Origin: Lachnospiraceae bacterium
Lineage (GTDB): Bacteria; Bacillota; Clostridia; Lachnospirales; Lachnospiraceae
Reading direction: 5' to 3'
DNA: 64,000 bases
Assembly: GCA_900753305.1 (NCBI GenBank)
Contig: CAADYR010000047.1
Coordinates: 1 to 64,000, forward strand
Shown: positions 46,698-55,720 of the stretch, one piece after another
Position numbering within the stretch: position 1 is the stretch's first letter
How the letters are laid out: every line of letters starts with the position of its first letter
Translations under genes and position numbers: made by a program
Notes under the pieces: model-generated
What the model was told of the DNA's origin: nothing
Databases searched by the model: none
The model's input: only the letters and a program-made list of their open reading frames with translations

Positions 46698-47831
46698 TTA
46701 TTTATTGTTAATCAACTGCAAGAATTTTTCTGCCTTTTCTTCCCCGATCCACTCTGTTATGCGGGCAATCACTGCTTTTTGTTTCTCCTTCATGAATTCC
46801 TCTGTATAAGTACGCATATACTGAATCTGACGTTCATTGAACTGCCCCATCAGACATTCATCAACCAACACTTCCTGATAATATTTATAATGTCTATGCA
46901 TGCCATCACATAACTCATTCCAGTGTTTTTTTGCCGACTCATAATCTTCTTTACGTAAATCCGCAAAAATCATGTACTTATAAATATCTCTGTAAAATCC
47001 TCTGCAATAAGGAATTAATTCTTTCTTTTCACAGAACTTTTCCATTAATCCAATTCCCCATTCAGCAAATAAAATGGTATTTTCAGGAGTATCTCTCTTT
47101 GCCATATCTTCTACTGCATAAAGTATTTCCTTATTTATGACGCGAGCCATATTCTGCAGGTTATGAACAACAACAATCTTCATGCTCTCCAATCCCTGTT
47201 CTGAACTTGCCACCTGCGCCAGGATACTCTCCTGTAAACGATTACTTTTTACACTTGGTAGTTGAGCTATGTGTTCTCTTGCACTGACATAGTCCTTTTC
47301 ATGAATATAAATCCAAGCCAGTGCGAAATGTGTCCTTTCTATCCATTCCTTTTGACTGCAAAAGCGAATTACCTGCATGCCTGAACTAATAGCCTTATCC
47401 CTTCTGCTTTCCCAGTTGCAGCTAAATCCTTCATAATCTACATAGCGGCTTAAATCTGCTGTGCGTTCAATAAGACATGTTGCGATTACCATATTACCCA
47501 GATTTTTACTCAGTTCCTTTTCAAGATAATTACATTTCTCAAGAGCTGCAATTTTAGGATCTGTAAACTTTTTTTCCAATTCAAGATACATATTATTGAT
47601 CTGTTTTAATTGGGAAGTATCATGTTCTTTACTTTCAAGCCCAAATAACATATCTGTAGAGACAGATAAAACCTGTGCTATCGGAACAATCATGGAAATA
47701 TCCGGCATTCCTGAACCAGACTCCCATCTACTGACTGCCTGAGAAGTTACTCCAATCTGATTTGCCAACTCTTCCTGCGTAAACCCTTTTCTCTTTCTTG
47801 CCGTTTTAATATTATCTCCAATATTAATCAT
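46698..47831 (-). CDS. XRE-family transcriptional regulator with long C-terminal domain
   Basis: 377 residues from ATG at 47831 (GGAGG, 9-nt spacing; an upstream in-frame ATG at 47876 has no site). N-terminal HTH_3 (RKRKGFTQEELANQIGVTSQAVSRWE) up to about residue 65. The remainder is helical, possibly TPR-like, with no recognised catalytic motif. Such proteins often respond to peptides or stress. It is divergent from the amidohydrolase gene and could control it. Confidence 0.85.
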   Translation of the reverse strand: MINIGDNIKTARKRKGFTQEELANQIGVTSQAVSRWESGSGMPDISMIVPIAQVLSVSTDMLFGLESKEHDTSQLKQINNMYLELEKKFTDPKIAALEKCNYLEKELSKNLGNMVIATCLIERTADLSRYVDYEGFSCNWESRRDKAISSGMQVIRFCSQKEWIERTHFALAWIYIHEKDYVSAREHIAQLPSVKSNRLQESILAQVASSEQGLESMKIVVVHNLQNMARVINKEILYAVEDMAKRDTPENTILFAEWGIGLMEKFCEKKELIPYCRGFYRDIYKYMIFADLRKEDYESAKKHWNELCDGMHRHYKYYQEVLVDECLMGQFNERQIQYMRTYTEEFMKEKQKAVIARITEWIGEEKAEKFLQLINNK

Positions 47832-48093
47832 TGCATATGTCCTCCGTTTCCCGGTACCGTAAATAAAATGTATCATTAGGGAAACTTAAATACAAGCAAT
47901 GTCCCATGTATATATCCCCAATGGAGCATTGTACTTCTGCTTCAAATAATAGAATATCAAAAAAGAATTTCCTCATTCTGCTGAAAATATGTCATCTACG
48001 TTTCATAACATTTGTGCTACAATAAAGTGTATTAGGGGATTTACACACAAAAGATTCGCTGAATCTATCATAAAATAATTGGAGGAAATGATT

Positions 48094-49251
48094 ATGCTTT
48101 GTATAAAAAACGGACTGATCCATGATGCTGTATCAGCCACTCCTTATGTAGGTGATATTTTAGTAGAAAATGGTAAAATTACGCAGATTCTTCCTGCAAA
48201 CAGTTGCAAAGACGCTGAGACAGTGATTGATGCTACCGGGCTTAACGTTTATCCCGGTCTGGTAGATGCGCACAGTCATCTTGGATTGGACGGATATGCC
48301 ATTGGTTTTGAAGGACAGGATTATAATGAAATGAATGACATCCTCACTCCACAGCTTCGTGCCATTGACGGCATCAACCCACAGGATGAGACTTTACAGC
48401 TTGCCCTGGAAGGCGGTGTAACATGTGTAGGTACTGGTCCTGGAAGTTCTAATGTTCTAGGTGGTATGTTCGTTGCCATGAAGCCCTTTGGCCGCAGAAT
48501 AGATGACATGATTGTCAAGTTTCCTGTTGCCATGAAATGTGCGTTTGGTGAAAATCCCAAAAGATGCTATAAAGACAAAAACAATTATTCAAGAATGTCT
48601 ACTGCTTCCAAACTTCGTGAAATGCTTTTTAAAGCAAGAGAATATCAGGCAAAGTTAGATGCTGCCGCAGAAGATCCTTCTAAAAAGCCTGCTTATGATA
48701 TGAAATTAGAAGCCCTTCTTCCCGTTCTGCGCAGGGAAATTCCTCTAAAGGCTCATGCCCACAGAGCAGATGACATTTTCACAGCAATCCGCATTGCAAA
48801 AGAATTTGATGTAAAACTTACTATTGAACATTGTACAGACGGTGCTCTGATCGCAGAAGATCTGGCAAAAGAAAATTATCCGGTTGCAGTTGGTCCTTCT
48901 TTTGGACACGCTACCAAATATGAATTAAAAAATAAATCCTTCAAGACACCCGGCATTTTATCAAAGGCTGGTTGTCAGGTTTCTATCATTACAGACGCTC
49001 CTGTCATTCCACAGCAGTATCTTTCACTTTGTGCCGGACTTGCAGTAAAATCAGGCATGGATGCTTTTGAAGCATTAAAAGCCATTACCATTCACCCTGC
49101 AAAGCACCTTGGCATTGCCGACAGAGTAGGAAGTATTGAGGTTGGAAAAGACGGCGACTTTGTCATTAGTGATGGTAACATCATGGATTCTGCCACAAAA
49201 GTAAATTATACTATTGTAAATGGTACGGTTGCTTTTTCTCAGGTTGATTAA
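48094..49251 (+). CDS. Amidohydrolase-superfamily metal-dependent hydrolase (imidazolonepropionase-like)
   Basis: 385 residues from ATG at 48094, preceded by GGAGG with 8-nt spacing. The metal-binding HxH is in VDAHSHLGLDG, further ligand-type residues are in LKAHAHRADD and TIEHCTDG, and the Asp in ITDAPVIP. It belongs to the COG1228 group (cytosine/adenine deaminase, prolidase and imidazolonepropionase relatives); substrate unknown. It is the only clear plus-strand gene in the window and starts near the divergent XRE regulator. Confidence 0.9.
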   Translation: MLCIKNGLIHDAVSATPYVGDILVENGKITQILPANSCKDAETVIDATGLNVYPGLVDAHSHLGLDGYAIGFEGQDYNEMNDILTPQLRAIDGINPQDETLQLALEGGVTCVGTGPGSSNVLGGMFVAMKPFGRRIDDMIVKFPVAMKCAFGENPKRCYKDKNNYSRMSTASKLREMLFKAREYQAKLDAAAEDPSKKPAYDMKLEALLPVLRREIPLKAHAHRADDIFTAIRIAKEFDVKLTIEHCTDGALIAEDLAKENYPVAVGPSFGHATKYELKNKSFKTPGILSKAGCQVSIITDAPVIPQQYLSLCAGLAVKSGMDAFEALKAITIHPAKHLGIADRVGSIEVGKDGDFVISDGNIMDSATKVNYTIVNGTVAFSQVD

Positions 49252-49259
49252 TATACCCG

Positions 49260-49705
49260 ATAGATTTAGTCATATCTGGAAATTGTTGCAATGGCTGTGG
49301 TTCCTGTGGCTCTTATACGCCGATTCAGGGGTCACCCGATCTTAAGTATCCGGTGAACAGGGTGAACAAGGGTTTCAGGGTCCACAGGGCGAAAAAGGTG
49401 ACACTGGTGAAACACCTGCAATTACTGTTGTAGAAGATACCCCCATCAGCTACAGATTAAACTTTAAAACAACCACAGAAGACATTACAACGCCCAACCT
49501 GTTTAAACCTCTTGACGAATATCATGTAGATCTCTCCGCTTCCGGCAGTACACTGAATATTCCCTTAGGAAGCCTGATCCTGACCTACCAGAATACTACT
49601 TCCTCATCTGTGCGAATCAGTGTGGCTGCCAAACTCTGGTCGCTGTGTGAGATCCACTCCTTTATCTCTAACGGAGGTGCCAGAACCTCTATCTGGGTAC
49701 AATAG
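49260..49705 (+). pseudogene. Remnant of a collagen-like repeat protein
   Basis: Starts in one frame with a Cys-rich stretch (GNCCNGCGSCGSYTPIQG) and continues, after a frame change and TAA at 49343-49345, in another frame as Gly-x-y collagen repeats GEQGEQGFQGPQGEKGDTG, then a beta-type C-terminal domain ending IWVQ and TAG at 49705. No start codon is seen. It looks like an exported surface or exosporium-type (BclA-like) collagen protein whose repeat region was lost by deletion and frameshift. It follows the amidohydrolase gene without a gap. Confidence 0.8.
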
Positions 49706-49776
49706 AGTGAAACCAATGTCAGCTATGAAGCACCTGCCACTTAAAATACGTGTTCTTCTTTCCCTCAAGGATCTAA

Positions 49777-49813
49777 GAATACAGGCAATGCAATCCACGC
49801 ATTGCCTGTATTC
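49777..49813. repeat. Strong perfect hairpin between convergent genes
   Basis: A 15-bp perfect stem GAATACAGGCAATGC/GCATTGCCTGTATTC with a 7-nt loop. It touches the stop codon of the radical SAM gene (49812). There is no U-run on either strand. It may act as a bidirectional terminator or transcript-end stabiliser between the plus-strand remnant and the minus-strand gene. Confidence 0.7.
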
Positions 49814-50690
49814 ATATGTTAAACAGTGACATTTGCTCGTATTTTTGAGGGAACTCATGAAGATACTGAAAACACTCTTTGACCTGATACATCATTCCAT
49901 TTTTCACACATACTTCCTTAAAAATCTCCAGCAGCTTCTCATTATTGGGACTTGGAATATCATATGCATTTCCATAGGTTCTGATATATTTATTCTTTAC
50001 ACCCGGAAAATGTTTATCCAGTGCTTTATAAAAATACTCTCTATCACCATCCCTCAATGTAACTCCCATTCCAAAGCATATAATGCCTTTTACTCCCGCT
50101 TTTACACAATACTCAAGGATTCCCCTGATATTTTCTTCTGTATCATTAATAAATGGCAATATAGGAGTAAGCCATACAATAGAAGGGATTCCAGCTTCCT
50201 TAAATTGCAGCAGAGCTTTAAAACGTTCTTTGGTTGTGGAAACATTTGGTTCCAGTATCTTGCAGAGCGTTTCATCATAGGTCGTTATTGTCATCTGGAC
50301 AACTGCTTTGGATTTGTCGTTAATTGATTTTAACAAATCCATGTCTCTAAGTACTCTGGTTGATTTTGTCTGAACTGCTACACCATACTCGTATTGGTCT
50401 ATTAACTCCAGACACTTGCGGGTAAGTTTCAGACTTTCTTCTATATGAAGATATGGATCACACATAGCTCCTGTTCCGATCATACATCTTTTACGTTTAG
50501 ATTTTAATGCCCTTTCCAAAAGCTGTGGTGCATTTATCTTCACTTCAATGTCTTCAAATTCGTGCGTAAAACCATAGCACCTACTCCTGCTGTCACAATA
50601 AATACACCCATGTGTACAGCCACGGTAAATATTCATACCATTATTACTGGAAAGTATTCCTTTTGCTTCTACAAAGTGCATCCCCTTCAC
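49812..50690 (-). CDS. Radical SAM protein, SplB/Rv2578c-like (COG1533)
   Basis: 292 residues. Radical SAM cluster Cys motif CTHGCIYC near residue 25, with NIYRGCTHGC before it. Conserved features of the COG1533 family: GTGAMCDPYLHIE, QTKSTRVLRDMDLL and TPILPFINDTEEN. Members include spore photoproduct lyase-like and uncharacterised radical SAM proteins; a DNA-repair role is not established. The start is GTG at 50690 (an ATG lies 9 nt further in); the binding site is weak either way. Confidence 0.88.
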   Translation of the reverse strand: MKGMHFVEAKGILSSNNGMNIYRGCTHGCIYCDSRSRCYGFTHEFEDIEVKINAPQLLERALKSKRKRCMIGTGAMCDPYLHIEESLKLTRKCLELIDQYEYGVAVQTKSTRVLRDMDLLKSINDKSKAVVQMTITTYDETLCKILEPNVSTTKERFKALLQFKEAGIPSIVWLTPILPFINDTEENIRGILEYCVKAGVKGIICFGMGVTLRDGDREYFYKALDKHFPGVKNKYIRTYGNAYDIPSPNNEKLLEIFKEVCVKNGMMYQVKECFQYLHEFPQKYEQMSLFNI

Positions 50691-50895
50691 GCTTCGCTTT
50701 CTTCAATATTAAAAGTGTTTTTATTATAACACTTTTAATACGCCAACTGTATGTCATATTTATTATGATATTTTCTTATATGCCAAATGGTTTTGTACTA
50801 TTTTGTTTCATATCCTGCCATCCAACTTCGGTATATATTCTGTTCCATTCTACATAACTCTTATATTCAATCGTGTCTTGCTCGCCCCTTCATCA

Positions 50896-52227
50896 CTATG
50901 ATAAACTGATCATCCATTTACGCTTTCTGAAAATAACAAGTGATACAACCAGTCTGAATATTTCTTCTGTGGTAAGCAATGTGTATACACCCACGATTCC
51001 CCATTGGAATACATATGCAGCAAGCAAACACAAAGGAATTCCAATACACCATGTGCCAATAATATCAATGATCATTATGATCTTGGTATTTCCACCACTT
51101 CTTATGATACCTCCACCAAGGATCATATTTTCAACCTTGATCGGAGCATACAAAGCAAAGACAACAAGAAGAATTTTTCCAAGTTCTCTTACGTTGTGAT
51201 CCACACGATACAATCTGGTATATTCTCCCGCCAACAATATTAGCATTGCCGATACAAACACTGCACCTATTAACCCCGCGATCATAATTTTCTTGGATTC
51301 ATTATATGCATTATCATACTCTTTCTTTCCAAGTCTCTTACCAACCATAACACCGGCCGCAGCTGACAAACCGCTCAATGCGCCTATAATAAGTCCCTGA
51401 ATCGGGCACGTAAGAGTGTAGGCTGCAAGGTTTGCGGTGCCAAGATGCCCATACACCGCAGACTCCACATTCTGTCCCAGACTCCAAAGGAACTCACTGA
51501 CCAGAATCGGCATGATCATAATAAGATAATCTCTAATGGTAATCTTCTTGAAACGCGGTGACAATATTGGTTTATCCCCATCCTTTTTAACACAAATAAC
51601 AAATCCAATAAAGATGAACAATAAATTAAACACCTGCGAAACAAACGTGGCAATTGCTGCACCTTTTACCCCCATAGACGTAAATCCAAGTTTTCCAAAT
51701 ATCAGCACATAATTAAGTCCTGTATTTACAGCTACAGCCCCAAAACTTGCTAAAAATGGTATTGTTGCATGCTCCTTACAGCGCAGCCACGCGGATAAAA
51801 CGGTACTTATTGCCATTGGAATATATGAAAATGCTACAATTCGAAAATATACCGCACCTACGTTTATAATACTTATATCCTTAGTATATAACCCAAGAAT
51901 CTGTGCCGGGAAAATTCCTGATGCAAACAAGAACAATACAGATATTATAATTCCGAAAATGAGACTAACATCAAAACTGCTCCAAGCCTCTTTAGCATCA
52001 TCTGCTCCGATAAACTGTGCTATTAATATCCCTGCGACAGTACTTACTGCACCAAGCACCACTGAAAAAATCAAAGAAAAATTACCACATAGTCCGACTG
52101 CTGATATATTAGCCTCTCCCAGCTGACCAATCATTATCTGGTCAATAATTGAAAATGATGCCTGCAGCATGCTTTGCAATGTAACAGGAATCGCTATTTT
52201 GCATAATGATTTTATAAACTCTGACAT
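50896..52227 (-). CDS. MATE-family efflux transporter (second copy)
   Basis: 443 residues from ATG at 52227 with AGGAA upstream; a longer frame would overlap the LacI gene. About 12 membrane segments; QIMIGQLGEANISAVGLCG and VGVYTLLTTEEIFRLVVSL are typical. It is not closely similar to the MATE protein at 32.9 kb, so not a recent duplicate. The start overlaps the LacI stop (TAATG), so expression is coupled to the regulator. Confidence 0.9.
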   Translation of the reverse strand: MSEFIKSLCKIAIPVTLQSMLQASFSIIDQIMIGQLGEANISAVGLCGNFSLIFSVVLGAVSTVAGILIAQFIGADDAKEAWSSFDVSLIFGIIISVLFLFASGIFPAQILGLYTKDISIINVGAVYFRIVAFSYIPMAISTVLSAWLRCKEHATIPFLASFGAVAVNTGLNYVLIFGKLGFTSMGVKGAAIATFVSQVFNLLFIFIGFVICVKKDGDKPILSPRFKKITIRDYLIMIMPILVSEFLWSLGQNVESAVYGHLGTANLAAYTLTCPIQGLIIGALSGLSAAAGVMVGKRLGKKEYDNAYNESKKIMIAGLIGAVFVSAMLILLAGEYTRLYRVDHNVRELGKILLVVFALYAPIKVENMILGGGIIRSGGNTKIIMIIDIIGTWCIGIPLCLLAAYVFQWGIVGVYTLLTTEEIFRLVVSLVIFRKRKWMISLS

Positions 52228-53243
52228 TATAGTTTCCTCGTACTTCCCCTTTTTATAAGTTTTACCGGAAGAATGATTTCGGCATCGCAATTTCTTCCGT
52301 CACGCATTGCCTCTATACATTCTATTGCAGTTTTTGCCCTGAGTGACGCATCCTGATGAATCGTAGTCAGAGCCGGGCTGCTTTCTCTACTTGCCATATT
52401 ATCATCGAAACCTATTATCTGCATCTCTTGTGGGATTTGAAGACCCCTTCCTTGCAAAAAACGCATAAACTCAAGTGCATAATAGTCAGACACTGCAAAA
52501 ATTGCAGTAATGTTACAATTTAAAAATTCTGAGAATTTTACCTGATAAAAGTGCAATCTTTCCTTTTCTGTATTTGGGATCTGCCAGATCAAAGTCTCAC
52601 CTGGTGCAAAAGCTTCACAAAAACCGTCAAGTCGTTCTTTGTCCATGCATATATAATTGTCCGATATGCACAATGCTTTTTTATGTCCCAGCTCTTTGAA
52701 GTATTTTCCTGCCTGATAACCTCCATCATAGTGATCAATTACAAGATTAACAACTTTTGAACATTTTTCAAAATATCCATCATATACAACAAAGGATATC
52801 CTCATCTGATTTCGAAGTTCTTCATAATCAGCTTCACAAAACCCCATGAGAATCAGACCATCCATATTCCACATTGAAGCAAAAACCGGGATTTCACTGA
52901 TATCTGCTGTTATTTTTATCATCAGAAAATATCCTTTTTCATTTACCTCGTGGGAAAGGGCATTTAATGATGACATTACAAATCCATCTTCTAAAACCCT
53001 GCCCTCATACTTAACATGGTCATTTATCACCACTCCAATGATTCTTGAATTATTTCTTGCAAGCAAAATACCTGCCATATTAGGGATATATCCTGTCTTT
53101 TCAAGCTCCTGCTGGACTCGTTTTACTGTTTCGTCCGAAATTTTGCTGGTTTTACCATGAATTACTTTTGAAACAGTCGCTGTACTAAGCCCTAATGCAT
53201 CTGCGACATCCACGATCCGAACCCTGTTCTGTCCCATATCCAT
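52227..53243 (-). CDS. LacI-family transcriptional regulator
   Basis: 338 residues. N-terminal LacI HTH (VDVADALGLSTATVSKVIHG) and hinge, then a periplasmic-binding-protein-like ligand domain (GYIPNMAGILLARNNSRIIGVVIND; DGLILMGF; IIGFDDNMASRE). The stop overlaps the MATE start, an arrangement where the regulator controls its own pump. A perfect inverted repeat upstream of its promoter may be the operator. Confidence 0.9.
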   Translation of the reverse strand: MDMGQNRVRIVDVADALGLSTATVSKVIHGKTSKISDETVKRVQQELEKTGYIPNMAGILLARNNSRIIGVVINDHVKYEGRVLEDGFVMSSLNALSHEVNEKGYFLMIKITADISEIPVFASMWNMDGLILMGFCEADYEELRNQMRISFVVYDGYFEKCSKVVNLVIDHYDGGYQAGKYFKELGHKKALCISDNYICMDKERLDGFCEAFAPGETLIWQIPNTEKERLHFYQVKFSEFLNCNITAIFAVSDYYALEFMRFLQGRGLQIPQEMQIIGFDDNMASRESSPALTTIHQDASLRAKTAIECIEAMRDGRNCDAEIILPVKLIKRGSTRKL

Positions 53244-53318
53244 TCCTTCTTTTTCCCGATATTCTAATTAAATAGTATAATAGAAATACGGATTTTACAA
53301 AGGTTAAACGCATACCCC

Positions 53319-53348
53319 GTTACAAAATTCAAAACTGATTTTTGTAAC
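53319..53348. promoter_or_regulatory. Inverted repeat upstream of the LacI gene (possible operator)
   Basis: GTTACAAAA and TTTTGTAAC, 9-bp perfect arms separated by 12 nt, about 80 nt upstream of the LacI start. It precedes a TATACT -10 candidate, so it could be the site of autoregulation. Confidence 0.55.
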
Positions 53349-53396
53349 ATTTTACTATATAAGAAAAATAGCTACAGAAACTCGATATGCATGAGG

Positions 53397-53612
53397 TCAA
53401 AGTGAAAACCTTTGTGCAGCCGATTTAATTTGATTAGACTGGCCAGCATGTTCTCTTGACACGCGGCTGTCAGCATTTGTCCAGTTGAGATCATCATCCG
53501 TATAGGGTTCTGTTGGTTCTATTTCAAATATGTCACCCCCTGTAATTTGTACAATTTTCTCAGCAACATTTTTTGTATTTCCTGTAGCAGAATAATAAAC
53601 AACCTCCCCTTT
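53397..53612 (-). pseudogene. Flavodoxin N-terminal fragment
   Basis: 71 codons without a start codon (an in-frame TAA lies directly before). The sequence EVVYYSATGNTKNVAEKIVQ matches the FMN phosphate-binding loop of flavodoxins, and YTDDDLNWTNADSRVSREH fits the flavodoxin_4 group. Everything after about residue 62 is unrelated and ends in a stop. Truncated at both ends, so non-functional. Located downstream of a LysR remnant, which probably used to regulate it. Confidence 0.8.
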
Positions 53613-53635
53613 TTATTTCAAAATAAAGTATAAAG

Positions 53636-53665
53636 AAAACGAGCCTCCATTAGAAGTCTCGTTTT
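53636..53665 (-). terminator. Terminator downstream of the LysR remnant
   Basis: AAAACGAG/CTCGTTTT stem with an extra inner CTTC/GGAG pairing and a U-rich tail on the minus strand. It lies about 56 nt after the LysR frame ends. Confidence 0.8.
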
Positions 53666-53721
53666 GTTATCCAGTATGAACCTTTTGGTTTGTTCTTATA
53701 TGCAGTTTTTACTTCACTTTG

Positions 53722-54333
53722 TTAATAGCCTTTATAAGACGCTTCACCAGCTAAATCATTCAGTGTAACCTTTTCCTTTTTAGCCAGTCTATGATGAATA
53801 GATACCGCTATACAAAATGGTTTTCTCGAAATTTCAGTTCTGGCACAGCCACGCAGTTTCAACATTGTTTCATCAAACACTCCTGCGATCACATCTATAT
53901 TCTGTCCCATATTTGCCAGAATTTTCCGGGCATTCTCAGGTGTATTCTCAAATGTAGTAAGTTGAAACTTCATATCCGGATAGATCTTCTGTATCTTAGG
54001 CCATAGTTCCACAAAAATCTCTGGTGGCGTCATCGGGGATATTCCAACACGTATCACTTCATCATTATTATTCATTGCATTTTGTGCGCGAAGCAACGAT
54101 TCCTTTGAATATTGTATTAAGTATTTTGCATCCTTATACAGTGATTTCCCCGCTTCCGTTACAACAAGCCCTCTGTGTGTGCGCTCAAAAAGCTATAATT
54201 TCAAACTATCCTCAAGAGAATTAATCTGTTTAATAACTGCCGGTGCACTAATATATAGTTGTTCTGCTGCCTTACTAAAACTTCCAGTATCTGCAACACA
54301 AATAAATGTTTCTAATTGAGGATTATACATCAT
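53722..54333 (-). pseudogene. LysR-family regulator with internal stop and truncated C-terminus
   Basis: The N-terminal HTH is intact (LETFICVADTGSFSKAAEQL) from ATG at 54333 or 54330. In the wing, codon TAG at 54193-54195 replaces what is usually a sense codon (SLKL, stop, LFERTHRGLVV). The same frame continues through YLIQYSKESL and the first part of the effector domain (RVGISPMTPPEI) and stops at 53722, about 90 residues short. Two separate lesions indicate a dead gene. Confidence 0.85.
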
Positions 54334-54475
54334 ACTAATAACCATACCTTTCTGTAACCTGCAAGCTATTGTCCATTCTTTTGCCCTTCCTTGTAGATTA
54401 CTATTTTCTTAATAAGCTAAGAATGAAACCTTCTCCATTTATATTCTCATACATTTTGTCAAAAACACTTAATTA

Positions 54476-54943
54476 TTATAACATCATCTCCATGTATCTA
54501 CGGTATGTTTTAAACCCCATTGCTTCGTAGAACGCCAGTGCCTCTTCATTAAACTCCCACATATTCAGTTCAACACGATTCCATTCTTTTTCCTTAGCAT
54601 AATTACGTATGAATGATATCATTTCTGATGCAATACCTTGTCTACGATAAACTTTATCTACACAGAATTCATCAATATCCAGGAAATCACGCTCATTCAT
54701 AAAAGGATTTTGGGGTTTGTAGATATGATGGAGTACAGCAAAACCGCATATAATCCCCTCCGTTTCCGCCACAATGATCTCCTGTTCCGGATCATTCCAG
54801 ATAGTATATATATGATCTTGTAATTCCTTATTAAAACCAGCTCTGAAAACTTCAGGTTTACCTTCTACATGGAGGTCGTTAACCTGTTTTCTCATTTCAT
54901 TAACACGAATCAATTCATTTTCTTTTGCAAAACGTATAATCAT
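54476..54943 (-). CDS. GNAT-family N-acetyltransferase
   Basis: 155 residues from ATG at 54943 (AAGGAG upstream); an extension to 55021 would run through a terminator hairpin. The acetyl-CoA loop is DKVYRRQGIASEMI, followed by NRVELNMWEFNEEALAFYEAMGFK, typical of GNAT enzymes. Substrate unknown; small-molecule or protein N-acetylation. Located between a LysR remnant and a 36-codon small gene. Confidence 0.9.
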   Translation of the reverse strand: MIIRFAKENELIRVNEMRKQVNDLHVEGKPEVFRAGFNKELQDHIYTIWNDPEQEIIVAETEGIICGFAVLHHIYKPQNPFMNERDFLDIDEFCVDKVYRRQGIASEMISFIRNYAKEKEWNRVELNMWEFNEEALAFYEAMGFKTYRRYMEMML

Positions 54944-54979
54944 CTGCTCACGCTCCTTTTTTAATACAGCTAAATCGGA

Positions 54980-55016
54980 TAAAAAAGACCACCTATCCAA
55001 GCAATGGTAAGTGGTC
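54980..55016 (-). terminator. Terminator of the 36-codon gene
   Basis: GACCAC/GTGGTC stem with additional inner pairing, followed by TTTTTT on the minus strand, about 32 nt after the small gene's stop. Confidence 0.7.
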
Positions 55017-55047
55017 AGCATATACCTTAATATAATTGTTGAACTAT

Positions 55048-55158
55048 TTACTCATTCTTGCAATTCAAACATTTACGTACACAATTAAAACTATACATAT
55101 TGATAAGGTGCATAGCATAAATTTCAGTATATGAATATTTGATTGCAAATCTATTCAT
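55048..55158 (-). CDS. Predicted 36-residue small protein with three Cys
   Basis: ATG at 55158 has AAAGGAG at 8-nt spacing. The protein is 36 residues: MNRFAIKYSYTEIYAM at the start, a hydrophobic/aromatic middle, and a Cys-rich basic end CVRKCLNCK (C-x3-C-x2-C). It has a near-consensus promoter and its own terminator, so it looks like a deliberate single-gene unit. Possible roles: metal-binding small protein, secreted or modified peptide, or antitoxin-like partner. I do not recognise the family. Confidence 0.65.
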   Translation of the reverse strand: MNRFAIKYSYTEIYAMHLINMYSFNCVRKCLNCKNE

Positions 55159-55189
55159 GAGAAAACTCCTTTCAAAAATTATTGTACTT

Positions 55190-55218
55190 AGATTACGCCT
55201 GTATTCAAATAATGTCAA
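55190..55218 (-). promoter_or_regulatory. Promoter of the 36-codon gene
   Basis: -35 TTGACA (55213-55218), 17-nt spacer, -10 TAATCT (55190-55195) on the minus strand; the expected start is about 25 nt before the small gene's ATG. It starts right at the end of the downstream-lying 118-aa gene. Confidence 0.8.
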
Positions 55219-55223
55219 TAGAA

Positions 55224-55580
55224 TTACTGCTCTATTATTTTTTTATAAAACGAATTATCTGCTAACATTTGTTTAATTGATGCAAACTTACAATTACATA
55301 ATTTTTCACACAGATCCAACACTTCATCATTATCATAGTTTTCTACTTCATATCGTTTAAAGCCATCCTCTAAATGAAATATAAAAACAACTTTATCCTC
55401 TGCCAAATATTCATTCCAGTATTCTACTTCCAAATAATTTTTTATAAAATCTTCCCATATCTGAGCATTCTCTTTTGAAAAAGTTACTTGATAATTACTT
55501 TCCACTTTTTCAATTACAAATCCTTTATCTTTTAAACTTAATATACTATCATCAATTCCCATCACATATGAATAATACAT
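55224..55580 (-). CDS. Hypothetical protein, 118 residues
   Basis: Start chosen at 55580, where GGAGG stands 7 nt before ATG; the open frame extends to 55682 without a better site. Visible features: many acidic and aromatic residues, EYWNEYLAEDKVVFIFHLEDGFKRYEV and a short Cys pair LCEKLCNC near residue 95. No known domain recognised. Very AT-rich, like its neighbour, suggesting recent transfer; located beside an AbiJ-like candidate defence gene, so it could be a partner. Confidence 0.6.
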   Translation of the reverse strand: MYYSYVMGIDDSILSLKDKGFVIEKVESNYQVTFSKENAQIWEDFIKNYLEVEYWNEYLAEDKVVFIFHLEDGFKRYEVENYDNDEVLDLCEKLCNCKFASIKQMLADNSFYKKIIEQ

Positions 55581-55720
55581 TCCCCTGCCTCCAAATATTC
55601 TAATTTTTAAAATCTTTTGTATTTCACCATTATAAAGTTTAGGCAACAGCTTCATTATAAGTTTCGGCAAAATAATATACAAATCTATAAATGAAAAATT
55701 TTAATAAAAACTAGTTTCTA

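Noticed and set aside
47877..48078. Terminator-like hairpin (AATGTCCCAT/ATGGAGCATT) in the divergent intergenic region
   Set aside because: One mismatch, no T-run; more likely chance or a weak operator, not called as a feature.
32922..52227. The two MATE pumps as a recent duplication
   Set aside because: Sequences differ throughout and contexts differ, so they are separate family members.
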